Below are positions 14,315-23,106 of a stretch of 64,000 bases of DNA, piece after piece; the first letter of the stretch is position 1, and every line of letters begins with the position of its first letter. The notes under the pieces are model-generated. The model was not told where the DNA came from. It saw nothing but the letters and a program-made list of their open reading frames with translations, and ran no database searches. The stretch is from positions 434,001 through 498,000 of the forward strand of contig CAVSUR010000011.1 in assembly GCA_963731285.1 (NCBI GenBank), in the 5' to 3' direction. The position numbers were made by a program, and so were the translations under genes. This DNA is from CAVSUR01 sp963731285 (GTDB lineage Bacteria; Actinomycetota; Actinomycetes; Streptosporangiales; Streptosporangiaceae).

Positions 14315-14848
14315 ATGCAAGGACCGATTGCAAAGCATCCCTCTGCGCGTCAGAGGCGGAATAAGACATCCACGAGCCGAGAAATCGTCCTCAGCGGCGA
14401 GATTCGCCCCGTCCCGGACCTCCCGGAGCTGCGCAAGAAGGTGGACGGCCAGCTTGTCGCTGCCGACTGGCATCCCGAGGTTGTCGTTGCGTGGGCCGAA
14501 ATGTGGCAATACCCGCTCGTTTATGAGGCTCCAACGGTCGATCGGCACCAACTGCGCGTCTATGCGCGGCTTTTACAGGACTTTTGGGAGCGTGCGGACG
14601 CTGGCAGGCCGATCAATGAGACGGCTCGCGATGTCCGGATGATGGGTGAGCAGTGGGGGGTGGGTGAGAAGTCGCGCCGACATCTCCAAATCACTATTCA
14701 GGAGGCTGAGGAGGCTATTGAGCGCGGCCGGAAGGCCCAAACCGTCGATATTGGCCCTCAGAAGTCGTCTGCGGGCGCTTACACGCCCTCCTGGACCGAC
14801 GAGGACGAGGATGACGGCTCGATAGCAGACGGCGAGGTTGTCAGTTGA
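14315..14848 (+). CDS. terS: Terminase small subunit
   Basis: A 177-residue protein: REIVLSGEIRPVPDLPELRK, then WHPEVVVAWAEMWQYPLVYE, then VDRHQLRVYARLLQDFWERA. The phrase wHPeV..wW..mw.sp....y...D...L..la.L..d has the pattern of phage small terminases with an N-terminal DNA-recognition part. It ends in a very acidic tail (TDEDEDDGSIADGEVVS). It would recognise the packaging site and recruit the large subunit, whose start overlaps its stop by four bases. Confidence 0.8.
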   Translation: MQGPIAKHPSARQRRNKTSTSREIVLSGEIRPVPDLPELRKKVDGQLVAADWHPEVVVAWAEMWQYPLVYEAPTVDRHQLRVYARLLQDFWERADAGRPINETARDVRMMGEQWGVGEKSRRHLQITIQEAEEAIERGRKAQTVDIGPQKSSAGAYTPSWTDEDEDDGSIADGEVVS

Positions 14849-17525
14849 CCGTCCTAAGAGTGCCTGCGCTCGGTACTTACAAGGATGGACCGTCGCTCGG
14901 GCCACAGCTCGCGTTTTGGATGGAGCATGCGCTCGTTCACGGTCCCGGTGACGTGCGCGGTGAGCCCTATCGGCTCGATGATGAGAAGCGCAAGGTTCTT
15001 TTCGGGCTCTACGCCCTGGATGGGCATGGTCGTCGCCGTTTCAAGCGCGCTGGCGTCTCTGTGCGTAAGGGTTGGGCGAAAACCGAGATGGCGGCAGCCA
15101 TTACGGCTGGCGAGCTTCACCCTTCCGCACCTGTCCGCTTCAGCCATTGGGCTGAGGAGGGCGAGTATTTCGAGGGTGTGACCCCGTGTGGTGATCCTAA
15201 TTGTGACCACCGCTATGGTTACAGGCAGGGTGAGGCTGTTGGGACGGGCGTTTTTGACCCGTATGTCCCGATGGTGGCCTACACCGAGGAGCAGAGCGAG
15301 GAACTGGCCTATGGCGCGCTCATGGTCATGCTTGGCGAAGGACCGCTCGCGCACTACTTCGACGTCGGCTTGGAGCGTATCCTTGTCCTCGATGAGGCTG
15401 GACGCGCAGTGGGGAAAGCTGTGGCTCTTGCTACGAGCCCCGATTCACGAGATGGAGCTAGAACCACCTTCCAGGTCTTCGATGAGCCGCTAGGCTCGAC
15501 ACGATAGTTCTACCACCGTGGGCTCGTGCGCTACTGGCGAGATTCGAGAGGGGGATTACGTCTTCGGGCGCGACGGGCGATCGGTGCGCGTGCTTGGTGG
15601 CTCGCCGGTACATATGGGGCGAGAGTGCTTTAGGGTGACGTTTGCTGACGGTACGTACGTGGTGACTGACGGCTCTCATCGCTGGAAGGCGATCGAGTGG
15701 AACAATCGGCCTAGGGGTGAGCAAACGCTTACCACACGCGAGATGTTCGATCGTGGCCTTTATACATCGTATGGTACACGGTGGCGCTTGCCCGTGGCAA
15801 CGGTATCGACGGAGTATATGCCGAACTTCCCATTGATCTCTACCTTTTGGGCCTCTGGCTCGGAGACGGCTCAACGGATGCTGCGTATATACACTCCAGC
15901 GTGGAGGATTACTTCGAACTATCGGCAGGCATTCCTTATACGGTTTCAACGTCGAGGCTGGGGCTGGTACGCTGGCTTTCAACCGGATTGCGAGCGCAAC
16001 TGACGGCGCTTGGGTTGCGTGGGAATAAGCATATTCCCGAGGTTTATAAGGGGTCCAGTAGGGAGCAGCGCATCGCGCTTCTCCAGGGCCTCGTGGACTC
16101 CGATGGATACGTGTCTTTCAACGACCACGTTACATTCGTCCAGAAGCATCGCTTGCTATGCGAGCAGGTTCAGCGCCTTGTGCGCTCGCTGGGCGTTACG
16201 GCGTCAATGTGTGAGCAGATGGATAAGCGTTCGCGCACTGGAGTGATGGTCAAAGTATATTTTAGTACATACTTTCGGGCGGCTCGTCTAGTTAGAAAGA
16301 CGAACGGCCACGAGTGGGGCGCAAGGCCGAACGCATGGCAAGCTATTGTAGCTATCGAGCGAGTGGAGTGTGTTAAAGTGAGTTGTATTGAGGTGGACTA
16401 AAAAGATAATTTGTTTGTGTTTAGCGAGGGATATAACAATGAAATAAAACACACAGACTCGTCCTCCCGCGATTGAAGCAAGCTCACCAGACGATGATGG
16501 CCAACTTGCCTAAGCGTAAGAAGGCCGATGCATGGTCCCTTGAGATTACGACCTCATATGAGCCCGGTGAACTGTCCGTGGCGGAAGGGACAATGGACTA
16601 TGCGCGTCTCGTTAGAGCTGGGAAAGTTCCAGATTCTCGCCTGTTCTTCTACCACCGACAAGCGGGTGATAGTCACGACCTCACTACGACAGAAGGGCTG
16701 CGCAATGCTGTCCTTGAGGCGTGCGGTGACACTGCCTCTTGGACGGACGTGGACGGTATCGTTGAACTGGCTCTCGACCCCCAGACGGATCGCTCGTATT
16801 GGGAGCGTGTCTGGCTAAACAAGCCGGTTCAGGCTGCCTCGCAGGTTTTCCCCATGGATTTGATTGGTGAACATGCCCACAAGGGGTGGCAGCCGGCGCC
16901 GGGTGCGCTGGTGGTGGCTGGCTTCGATGGCGCTATGACCCGCGATTCGACCGGGATTGTCATTACTGACATTATGACCGGACGGCAGTGTGTCGGCGCG
17001 CTGTGGGAATGCCCCACGAACGCTAAGGGCGAGCCCGATCGTAACTGGCGAGTGCCCGAGGATGAGGTTGACCAGGCGGTTGACGAACTGTTCCGGCGTT
17101 ACAGCGTGTGGCGGCTCTATGCCGACCCATACTACTGGGATTCGCACGTTGCGGCTTGGGTGGGTAAGTATACCTTTCGCGACCGTAAGGGGCGCGTGCC
17201 CGCTGTGTTCTCATGGCCGACGAACACCTATAAGAAGATGGCGCTGTCGGTCAAGGCTTACCTGCACGCTATGCGGCACGGTGAGTGGTCTTATGACGGT
17301 GATCCGAAGTTCACGAGTCATTTAGCGAACGCTCGTAAGTATGACGTGAACATTCTCGATGAGGATGGCGTGAATCTCTTTGTTATGCGCAAGGAGCGCC
17401 CGGACTCATTGTTCAAGATCGACCTGGCCATGGCTGGGTGTCTCTCTTGGGAAGCATATAGAGACGCGGTGGCGGCAGGGATGACGGCCAGAAGGCCGTC
17501 CCGAGCGCCAGTGTCGGTCTTGTAA
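14845..17525 (+). CDS. terL: Terminase large subunit, interrupted by an intein (frameshifted)
   Basis: The N-terminal ATPase part: LGPQLAFWMEHALVHGPGDV, then GRRRFKRAGVSVRKGWAKTE (divergent Walker A, RKGWAKT), then FQVFDEP (Walker B, FDE) near 15,480. After the intein it resumes LKQAHQTMMANLPKRKKADA and WSLEITTSYEPGELSVAEGT, then the nuclease part GFDGAMTRDSTGIVITDIMT, RLYADPYYWDSHVAAW and FKIDLAMAGCLSWEAYRDAV with three Asp ligands. It packages DNA into procapsids using ATP and cuts concatemers. TAG at 15505-15507 and two more shifts break the literal frame. The start is TTG, coupled to terS. Confidence 0.85.
15527..16452 (+). other. Intein with LAGLIDADG homing endonuclease in the large terminase
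   Basis: It starts CATGEIREGDYVFGRDGR, a Cys1 splicing block A. Then ECFRVTFADGTYVVTDGSHR has the TxxH block B. The endonuclease follows with two LAGLIDADG-like helices, LLGLWLGDGS and LLQGLVDSDGYVSF. The end reads CIEVD, stop codon, DNLFVFSEGY and then KHT, corresponding to blocks F and G, where HN before Ser/Thr/Cys is normal. A shift near 15,800 and the TAA at 16399 break it. Insertion is next to the Walker B motif. Splicing cannot be confirmed with these defects, and the exact borders are uncertain. Confidence 0.8.
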
Positions 17526-17568
17526 TCCCCCGGTTCGCACGCGCGCAAAAGGGGACAGGTCGGTTCGT

Positions 17569-19236
17569 TTGGCGAACCCTTGGAAGGACCGATCCCGGTT
17601 TCAATACCCAGATGGAGGTTCGATGGCGGTCAATCCCGCTTCGACGCCTGGAATGGCCGTCGCATACCTGGAGCAGCTCGATCTCAAGCTGCGCCGTCGA
17701 ACCCCCGAGTTCGAGCTGTGGGAGCGCTACTACGAAGGCATTCACCGCCTCCAGTTCGCTACCAGCCGTTTCCGGCAGACGTTCGGCAACCTGTTTCACG
17801 AGTTTGCTGACAACTGGATGGGACTCATCGTAGATGCCTCCGTAGAGCGCCTCAACATTGAGGGGTTCCGGGTTGGAACCGATGGGGACAATGACACGGA
17901 CCAGGATGCCTGGGCCATGTTCCGTGATAACGGACTTGACTGGGGCTCGGACATTGCGCACACCGAGGCTGTGAAGCTCGGCAAGGCTTACCTGCTTGTC
18001 GATCCTCACAACAGAACCGATTTGGGCAATCCGATTATCACAGTTGAGCATCCGGGCCAGTGCGTCACAGCTCACGTTGCCGACAATCGCATGCAGCGTC
18101 AGGCTGGACTCAAAGAGTGGCTTGACCACTCAGGCTATGTCTACGCCAACGTCTACTTCCCTGACGCTACCTATCGCTTCCAGACTGACGTTGTCTCCAA
18201 CTCGCAGGACAAGTACAACGCGCTGACTAACGGTGTCGTCGGTCTGTACGGAAACCTTTTCCCGATGGACTACATCGGACCGCCTGCGATGTGCATTGGC
18301 GAGCACGCCCACTGGATTCCACGTCAGGACGGTCAGCCGTTCATTGTTCCGAATCCGCTGGGCGTTGTGCCGCTAATCCCGATGGAGAACAACCCGACGC
18401 TCAAGTCTGGTGGCCGCTCCGACATTGCGCCGATCATTCCGATTCAGGACGCAATCAACAAAGTCGTCCTGGACATGATTATCGCCTCAGAGTTCGCGGG
18501 CTTCCCGCAGCGTTGGGCGACAGGCATCGAGATTCCCAAGGACCCCGAGACGGGCCAGCCTATCTCTGACCCCCGCTTTCTGGCTTCTGTGGCTCGTGTA
18601 TGGGCTGTGGAGGATGAGGGGGCGAAGTTTGGTCAGTTCCAAGTCTCGGAACTCAAGAATTACGTGGTTGCGATCGAGATGCTGATTCAGCACGTTGCAG
18701 CTATTACCCGTACCCCGCCTCACTATCTGCTTGGGCAGTCTGGTGCGTTTCCTTCTGGCGACTCGCTTGCTGCAACAGAGACGGGCCTTGTAGCCAAGTG
18801 TAAGCGCAAGATGACGAACTTCTCCCCGGCGTGGGAGGAGGCGTTGCGTCTCGGCTTCAAAGCCAATGGTGACGCTCGCGCGTTGCAGCCGATGGAGACT
18901 GTTTGGTCTGATCCTGAGCAGCGTATCCGCGCAGCCCGGATTGATGGTGCGTTGAAGATGTCCACACTGGGCGTCCCGCAAGATGGTATTTGGGAGGAGC
19001 TTGGCGCGTCACCGGGCGAGCGTAAGCGTTGGCACAACATGCGTAAGGCGATGGGGCTTGCTGAATATGGCCCCGAGTTTGCGCCCATCCCGCCACCGCC
19101 TGCGCCTGCACAGGTGCTTGGCCCTGACGGTAAGCCGATTCCCGGTCAGAAACCACCGAATGAGGGACCAGAGGGAAATTTGGTGCAGGAACAGGCCATC
19201 TCTCAATCGGTTCGCGTAGCACGAGTTCACGACTAA
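17569..19236 (+). CDS. Portal protein
   Basis: A 555-residue intact protein: AVAYLEQLDLKLRRRTPEFE, then LWERYYEGIHRLQFATSRFR, FADNWMGLIVDASVERLNIE and GFRV. This is the SPP1/gp6-like portal pattern (Y..G.......F...F.....N....VVd...ERL.v.GF). ITRTPPHYLLG, FPSGDSLAATETGLVAKCKR is the conserved portal helix region. It forms the dodecameric DNA entry ring and the docking point for terminase and connector. ATG at 17623 is an alternative start. No frame errors, in contrast to neighbours. Confidence 0.85.
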   Translation: MANPWKDRSRFQYPDGGSMAVNPASTPGMAVAYLEQLDLKLRRRTPEFELWERYYEGIHRLQFATSRFRQTFGNLFHEFADNWMGLIVDASVERLNIEGFRVGTDGDNDTDQDAWAMFRDNGLDWGSDIAHTEAVKLGKAYLLVDPHNRTDLGNPIITVEHPGQCVTAHVADNRMQRQAGLKEWLDHSGYVYANVYFPDATYRFQTDVVSNSQDKYNALTNGVVGLYGNLFPMDYIGPPAMCIGEHAHWIPRQDGQPFIVPNPLGVVPLIPMENNPTLKSGGRSDIAPIIPIQDAINKVVLDMIIASEFAGFPQRWATGIEIPKDPETGQPISDPRFLASVARVWAVEDEGAKFGQFQVSELKNYVVAIEMLIQHVAAITRTPPHYLLGQSGAFPSGDSLAATETGLVAKCKRKMTNFSPAWEEALRLGFKANGDARALQPMETVWSDPEQRIRAARIDGALKMSTLGVPQDGIWEELGASPGERKRWHNMRKAMGLAEYGPEFAPIPPPPAPAQVLGPDGKPIPGQKPPNEGPEGNLVQEQAISQSVRVARVHD

Positions 19237-19271
19237 GCCTCGCGACGAGGCAAGAATAGGAGGCTGCCGCG

Positions 19272-19868
19272 ATGGCAGACAACATGCTGGGCGCTCTCGG
19301 TTTTGAGCGTGATAGTGGATCGGATGACACATCGGCCCCCGCGCCGGAGTCCGACCCGACTAATCCCCAGGGGGAAACTGCCCCAGCACCTGAGAATGAG
19401 TCACCCGAATCTGAGTCCGATGAGACGATTGAAGTCCCGGAAGGCGCGGAGAATCCGGATGCGGTTCGCAACCTGATTGCCGCTGAACGTAAACGTGCCC
19501 GTGAGGCTAATGCTCGCAGGCGTGAACTGGAACGCCAGCTCCAGGAAAAAGAGGAGGCTGGTAAGCCGTTGGAGGAACGTCTGAAGGCCGCTGAACAGCA
19601 TGCCAAGGACGCTGCCACCACGGTTTTGCGCTACGAGGTGGCTCTTGAGAAGGGGCTGCCCATGAATCTTGCCAAGCGACTCTCTGGTGCTACCAGGGAC
19701 GAGCTTTTGGCCGATGCCGATGACCTCGCGACGATGCTCGGCAATAGGCCGGCGCCTACGGTGCCCGCCGATGGTGGTTTCAAACAGCCACCGCCTACCA
19801 AAGCGGACCCCGCACAGGCACACACCCAATTCCTGGCCAGCATTCTGGGCCGGAAGACCGGAGCGTAG
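19272..19868 (+). CDS. Capsid scaffolding protein
   Basis: A 198-residue protein with an acidic, disordered N-terminal third (ESDPTNPQGETAPAPENESP), a long charged coiled coil (RNLIAAERKRAREANARRRE, LERQLQEKEEAGKPLEERLK) and a basic C-terminal tail ending ILGRKTGA. The composition, length and place between portal and capsid are typical of tailed phage scaffolds, which guide capsid assembly and then leave. AGGAGG upstream. Confidence 0.75.
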   Translation: MADNMLGALGFERDSGSDDTSAPAPESDPTNPQGETAPAPENESPESESDETIEVPEGAENPDAVRNLIAAERKRAREANARRRELERQLQEKEEAGKPLEERLKAAEQHAKDAATTVLRYEVALEKGLPMNLAKRLSGATRDELLADADDLATMLGNRPAPTVPADGGFKQPPPTKADPAQAHTQFLASILGRKTGA

Positions 19869-19957
19869 GAACGATCCTGGCTCCCTTACTGACCCCTCGC
19901 GCGACGCCGGGTCGTTTCTACCATATCCATTTACACCCATAGGAGACAAGGCCAAAC

Positions 19958-21130
19958 ATGGCTAATTACGTCCCGTTTCAGGGTGGCGTAGGTAGCGAAG
20001 ACGCAACCTACGGCCAGTCTGGTGGGTATCTGCTTCCTCCGGAGCAGGGAGAGATTCTGGTCAACGGGATTCTCGTGGAGACGGGTGCGATCCAGCTTGC
20101 TGGGGACGCTCGTGCCACTAGTGCCCGCAGGACTCACTTCCCGATCTGGCTGGGACAGCCTGACGCCGCGTTTGTCGGCGAGGCTGCTGCGAAGCCCCTT
20201 ACTGGTGCTGCGCTTGGGCAGGGTACCCTGAATGTCAAGAAGGTCGCGACTATCGTGGTCTTCACTGACGAGCAAATTGAAGACATGATGAATGGGGACC
20301 TGAACGTCCTCGTGGATGCCGGTGTCCGTCAGGCCATCAGCAAGGTCATCGACCAGAATGCCGTTGGAACTGTCGCCAGCAACTTCGATTCGAGCCTGGT
20401 GGGCTCGGGTGGAACTGGCGTGACCATTGGTACGGACACTATCGCTAACGTTGACGACCGCCTTCAGAGGGCTGTCTCGGCCGCGATGGGCGTGCTTGAA
20501 GGTAACGGCTATGGCGATCCCGCCAATATGGGCGTGCTGCTCAGCTTCGGTTGGCAGCAGACCCTCCGTGACGCTCGTGACGCCTACGGTCGTCCGATCT
20601 ATGACGGTGGTACTTTCGCCGGCCAGAGTGTTGACGCTCTGTACGGGCTTGACCGTGCGCATTCGACCGCGCTTGTGAACCAGGCGACCGCTGGTGTTGC
20701 CGTGACGACTGGTGGTGTGTCTGGTACCGCTGCGGTTGCTACGGGTAACGCTGGTCTGGTGTACCCTGGTGCCCCGATCATCGAGACGAACGGCACGGTC
20801 CGTGGTTCGATTACGGCCGTGAACTCCGGCACTGGTGTGCTGACGTTCTCTGGTGGTGGCACGGCGACTACCTCGGATGTCATTGGACAGCCAAAGGCGA
20901 TCGTTGTCCACAAGCCGAACCTGCACGTTCGCGTTCGTTCGGACGTGAGTGTTGCTACCTCTAACGAGGCTTCGCTGCCGATTCCCGGTGGTACGCCCCC
21001 GTATGAGGGTCAGGGTGGTGGCTCAACGCTGTCACTGTTCCAGAACAACCTAACGGCCGTTCGTTATGAGACGCGCCTCGGGTTCTTCATCCACGACGCC
21101 GCTCGCGCCGTGGTTCCCATCTGGGGGTAG
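19958..21130 (+). CDS. Major capsid protein (HK97-like fold)
   Basis: A 390-residue protein: GGYLLPPEQGEILVNGILVE, then GAIQLAGDARATSARRTHFP and AFVGEAAAKPLTGAALGQGT, then VATIVVFTDEQIEDMMNGDL. This is the HK97-like E-loop, spine helix (DEQIED) and P-domain pattern. Residues about 250-310 (VTTGGVSGTAAVATGNAGLV...) are a Gly/Thr/Val-rich insertion, probably a surface Ig-like or A-domain extension. It ends RLGFFIHDAARAVVPIWG. It forms the icosahedral head shell. Confidence 0.85.
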   Translation: MANYVPFQGGVGSEDATYGQSGGYLLPPEQGEILVNGILVETGAIQLAGDARATSARRTHFPIWLGQPDAAFVGEAAAKPLTGAALGQGTLNVKKVATIVVFTDEQIEDMMNGDLNVLVDAGVRQAISKVIDQNAVGTVASNFDSSLVGSGGTGVTIGTDTIANVDDRLQRAVSAAMGVLEGNGYGDPANMGVLLSFGWQQTLRDARDAYGRPIYDGGTFAGQSVDALYGLDRAHSTALVNQATAGVAVTTGGVSGTAAVATGNAGLVYPGAPIIETNGTVRGSITAVNSGTGVLTFSGGGTATTSDVIGQPKAIVVHKPNLHVRVRSDVSVATSNEASLPIPGGTPPYEGQGGGSTLSLFQNNLTAVRYETRLGFFIHDAARAVVPIWG

Positions 21131-21131
21131 T

Positions 21132-21389
21132 ATGTATGGATTGCTTGGAGGGCTGGCTGGTGTAGTCACGCCCGCCAAGCCTTCCGGTGAGGAAGCCTAT
21201 TGGATGCAAGTCACTGCTTTGCAGTCAGACGGCATTCCAATAGGTTTCACCACCTACCGGCCGGCTGACACGTCCGGCTTCTATCCAGAGTGGCGTCAAA
21301 CGATGGCCTACAACATTGGGGACATTGATGACGCTCCCGTTGGTATTCCGATGGGACCGCGCCACTTTCGAGTCCCGGGGTTGTCCTAA
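21132..21389 (+). CDS. Small head or connector-associated protein (85 aa)
   Basis: MYGLLGGLAGVVTPAKPSGE, then YWMQVTALQSDGIPIGFTTY and PEWRQTMAYNIGDIDDAPVG. It lies two bases after the capsid stop and overlaps the next start. No family is recognised; position suggests a head completion or decoration role. Confidence 0.5.
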   Translation: MYGLLGGLAGVVTPAKPSGEEAYWMQVTALQSDGIPIGFTTYRPADTSGFYPEWRQTMAYNIGDIDDAPVGIPMGPRHFRVPGLS

Positions 21390-21823
21390 TGGCTGCTGAC
21401 CTACCTTATTGGGTTCCCACATCGAATGATGTTGCTTTGCTTCTGCTTGCTAGGACTGAGGGGTCAAACGGTGAGACGCTTGGCGTCTTTTCGTCTGACA
21501 CCAAGCCCACTGACCAGCAAGTGAACGGCATCGTTGACCAGGTTGCCAGACAGCTTCTACCTCGTCTGGGCGAGGTTCCCGAGGACATGCAGGATCAGGC
21601 TGCCGCGCTCATCGCGCTCAAGTCGGCTGTTCGGGTCGAGCTGAGCTACTTCCCTGAGCAGGTAAGCACTGAAACGTCACCGTACGCAGCCCTGATGGCT
21701 GACTTCAACATTACCCTCAAGGACTGGGATAAGACGGCCACGGGCGACGAGCCTAACGCTGTTCATATCGCAAGCCTTCCAGTAGCTACGCTTTATCCTG
21801 GATATGCTACCGGGACGCCGTAA
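21389..21823 (+). CDS. Head-tail connector (adaptor, gp6-like)
   Basis: A 144-residue protein: PYWVPTSNDVALLLLARTEG, then PTDQQVNGIVDQVARQLLPR and AALIALKSAVRVELSYFPEQ. This matches the small helical adaptor (HK97 gp6 / SPP1 gp15 type) that binds the portal: helix, Vdxvaxqv, then ALxAxxxELSYFPEQ. It is coupled to both neighbours by four-base or shorter overlaps. Confidence 0.65.
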   Translation: MAADLPYWVPTSNDVALLLLARTEGSNGETLGVFSSDTKPTDQQVNGIVDQVARQLLPRLGEVPEDMQDQAAALIALKSAVRVELSYFPEQVSTETSPYAALMADFNITLKDWDKTATGDEPNAVHIASLPVATLYPGYATGTP

Positions 21824-22323
21824 TGGCACGTTCTAAGTTTGGCGCGGTGGTTGAGATTACGGGTCTTGACACTTCCGAGGCGATGCTCAAGGCGATTGGT
21901 GACCGGGCCTTCGACACGTACCTCTTGATGGAGGAGCTTACTGAAGACCTGGAGATTGCCGCTCGCGCCCGTAACCAGGGCTCTCCGTGGGCACCCCTGA
22001 CCGAGGGCACGGTTGCCCGTAAGGCGTCTCAGGGCGAGGATACAGGCATCTTCCGCGACGAGTGGCGTCCTATCAAGGGTACGCCTACACGCAAGGGAGA
22101 CGCACTCTGGACGGCCCTCAGCGGGGGTGCTGGCTCCTACAGGGCGTCAACACGCGCTTCGGCTACGTTCGGCATCCGTAACACGGGTGACTTGTTCTAC
22201 GCCCGGATGGTGCAAAACACTAAGGGCACTAAGCGCAAGCTGCTTGCGATTCCGGCCGAATATGCGGTTGCCATGACGGAGCACGTGGTTAGATACATCC
22301 TGGATATCCCCTGGGGCAAGTGA
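21823..22323 (+). CDS. Head-tail joining protein (phage virion morphogenesis-like)
   Basis: A 166-residue protein: FGAVVEITGLDTSEAMLKAI, then LTEDLEIAARARNQGSPWAP and GDALWTALSGGAGSYRASTR. SPWAPLTxxTxARK... and the later FGIRNTGDLFYARMVQNTKG, PAEYAVAMTEHVVRYIL pattern resembles the Mu gpG/HK97 gp10 joining family. It would close the neck before tail attachment. Confidence 0.6.
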   Translation: MARSKFGAVVEITGLDTSEAMLKAIGDRAFDTYLLMEELTEDLEIAARARNQGSPWAPLTEGTVARKASQGEDTGIFRDEWRPIKGTPTRKGDALWTALSGGAGSYRASTRASATFGIRNTGDLFYARMVQNTKGTKRKLLAIPAEYAVAMTEHVVRYILDIPWGK

Positions 22324-22330
22324 GTAATAC

Positions 22331-22939
22331 ATGACCGATGCTAATGTCTTTGGCCAACTCGTCCTCACGACCGATGTTGAGGATGCAGTCATTACGACAC
22401 TACAGACGTGGCTTCCACAGTATCTGGAAATGGTCACGCGCCATATCGGTCAGACAACTGGCTGGCTCCAGCCTCCACGCAGCTACGTTGTCTCGAACGA
22501 TCCTGACCATTGGCCCGAGGAACAGCTCCCGGCGATTGTGGTCACTTCGACCGGCCCTAAGCGGCTGCCTCATAAGACCCGGTTCTACTATCGGGCTGAG
22601 TTCCAGTTGTCGGTTCACTGTTTCATCTCATCTAACGATCGGATGAACACTGAGAAGCTGGCGAAGTATTACGCGGGTGCTATCCGCGCTCTAATCTTGC
22701 AGAAAGCTGACCTAGGTGGTATCGCGGCAGGCGTTACCTGGGTGGGCGAGGACTATGACACGCGAGTGAGCGACCGTGCGAAACGGACGCTGGGCTCTGC
22801 CTGCTGCGATTTCTCTGTGGACGTTCGCGATGTCGTCCGCTACCTCGGTGGCCCCGATCTGGGTCCCGTTACGGTGCCGCCAGATCCACCAACGGCTACC
22901 AATGTCACGTTCACCATCGAGCCCGAGGCTCTTACATGA
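22331..22939 (+). CDS. Tail terminator or neck protein
   Basis: A 202-residue protein: DVEDAVITTLQTWLPQYLEM, then EEQLPAIVVTSTGPKRLPHK, RFYYRAEFQLSVHCFISSND and EKLAKYYAGAIRALILQKAD. Strand-helix order and the pIVV...p......y...w.v.v.v.......a...a..y..AiR..l pattern match phage tail-completion proteins. It lies where such genes are found, directly before the sheath gene. Confidence 0.6.
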   Translation: MTDANVFGQLVLTTDVEDAVITTLQTWLPQYLEMVTRHIGQTTGWLQPPRSYVVSNDPDHWPEEQLPAIVVTSTGPKRLPHKTRFYYRAEFQLSVHCFISSNDRMNTEKLAKYYAGAIRALILQKADLGGIAAGVTWVGEDYDTRVSDRAKRTLGSACCDFSVDVRDVVRYLGGPDLGPVTVPPDPPTATNVTFTIEPEALT

Positions 22940-23106
22940 AACATTTGTATGTCGGGGTTGTGCCCCGGCACCTTGAGTCAGGACGCCCGGTTTATTTCGG
23001 TGACGAGCTTGACTCGCTCAGTGCGCAGGATTGCGAGCGTCTGAGTGATTACCTGGTGGAGCAGTCCACCGACAAACCCAAAACCGCGACCACAGAGGAT
23101 AAATGA
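22936..23106 (+). CDS. Small hypothetical protein (56 aa)
   Basis: MKHLYVGVVPRHLESGRPVY, then FGDELDSLSAQDCERLSDYL and a charged tail. It overlaps the genes at both ends by four bases (ATGA). The small ESGRPVxFGDELDxL pattern recurs in actinophages beside tail genes. Function unknown. Confidence 0.5.
   Translation: MKHLYVGVVPRHLESGRPVYFGDELDSLSAQDCERLSDYLVEQSTDKPKTATTEDK

Noticed and set aside
18970..18985. GGGCGTCCCG match inside the portal gene as another regulatory site
   Set aside because: It lacks GGACA and TGTC arms and lies in well-conserved coding text (LGVPQDG), so it is likely coincidental.
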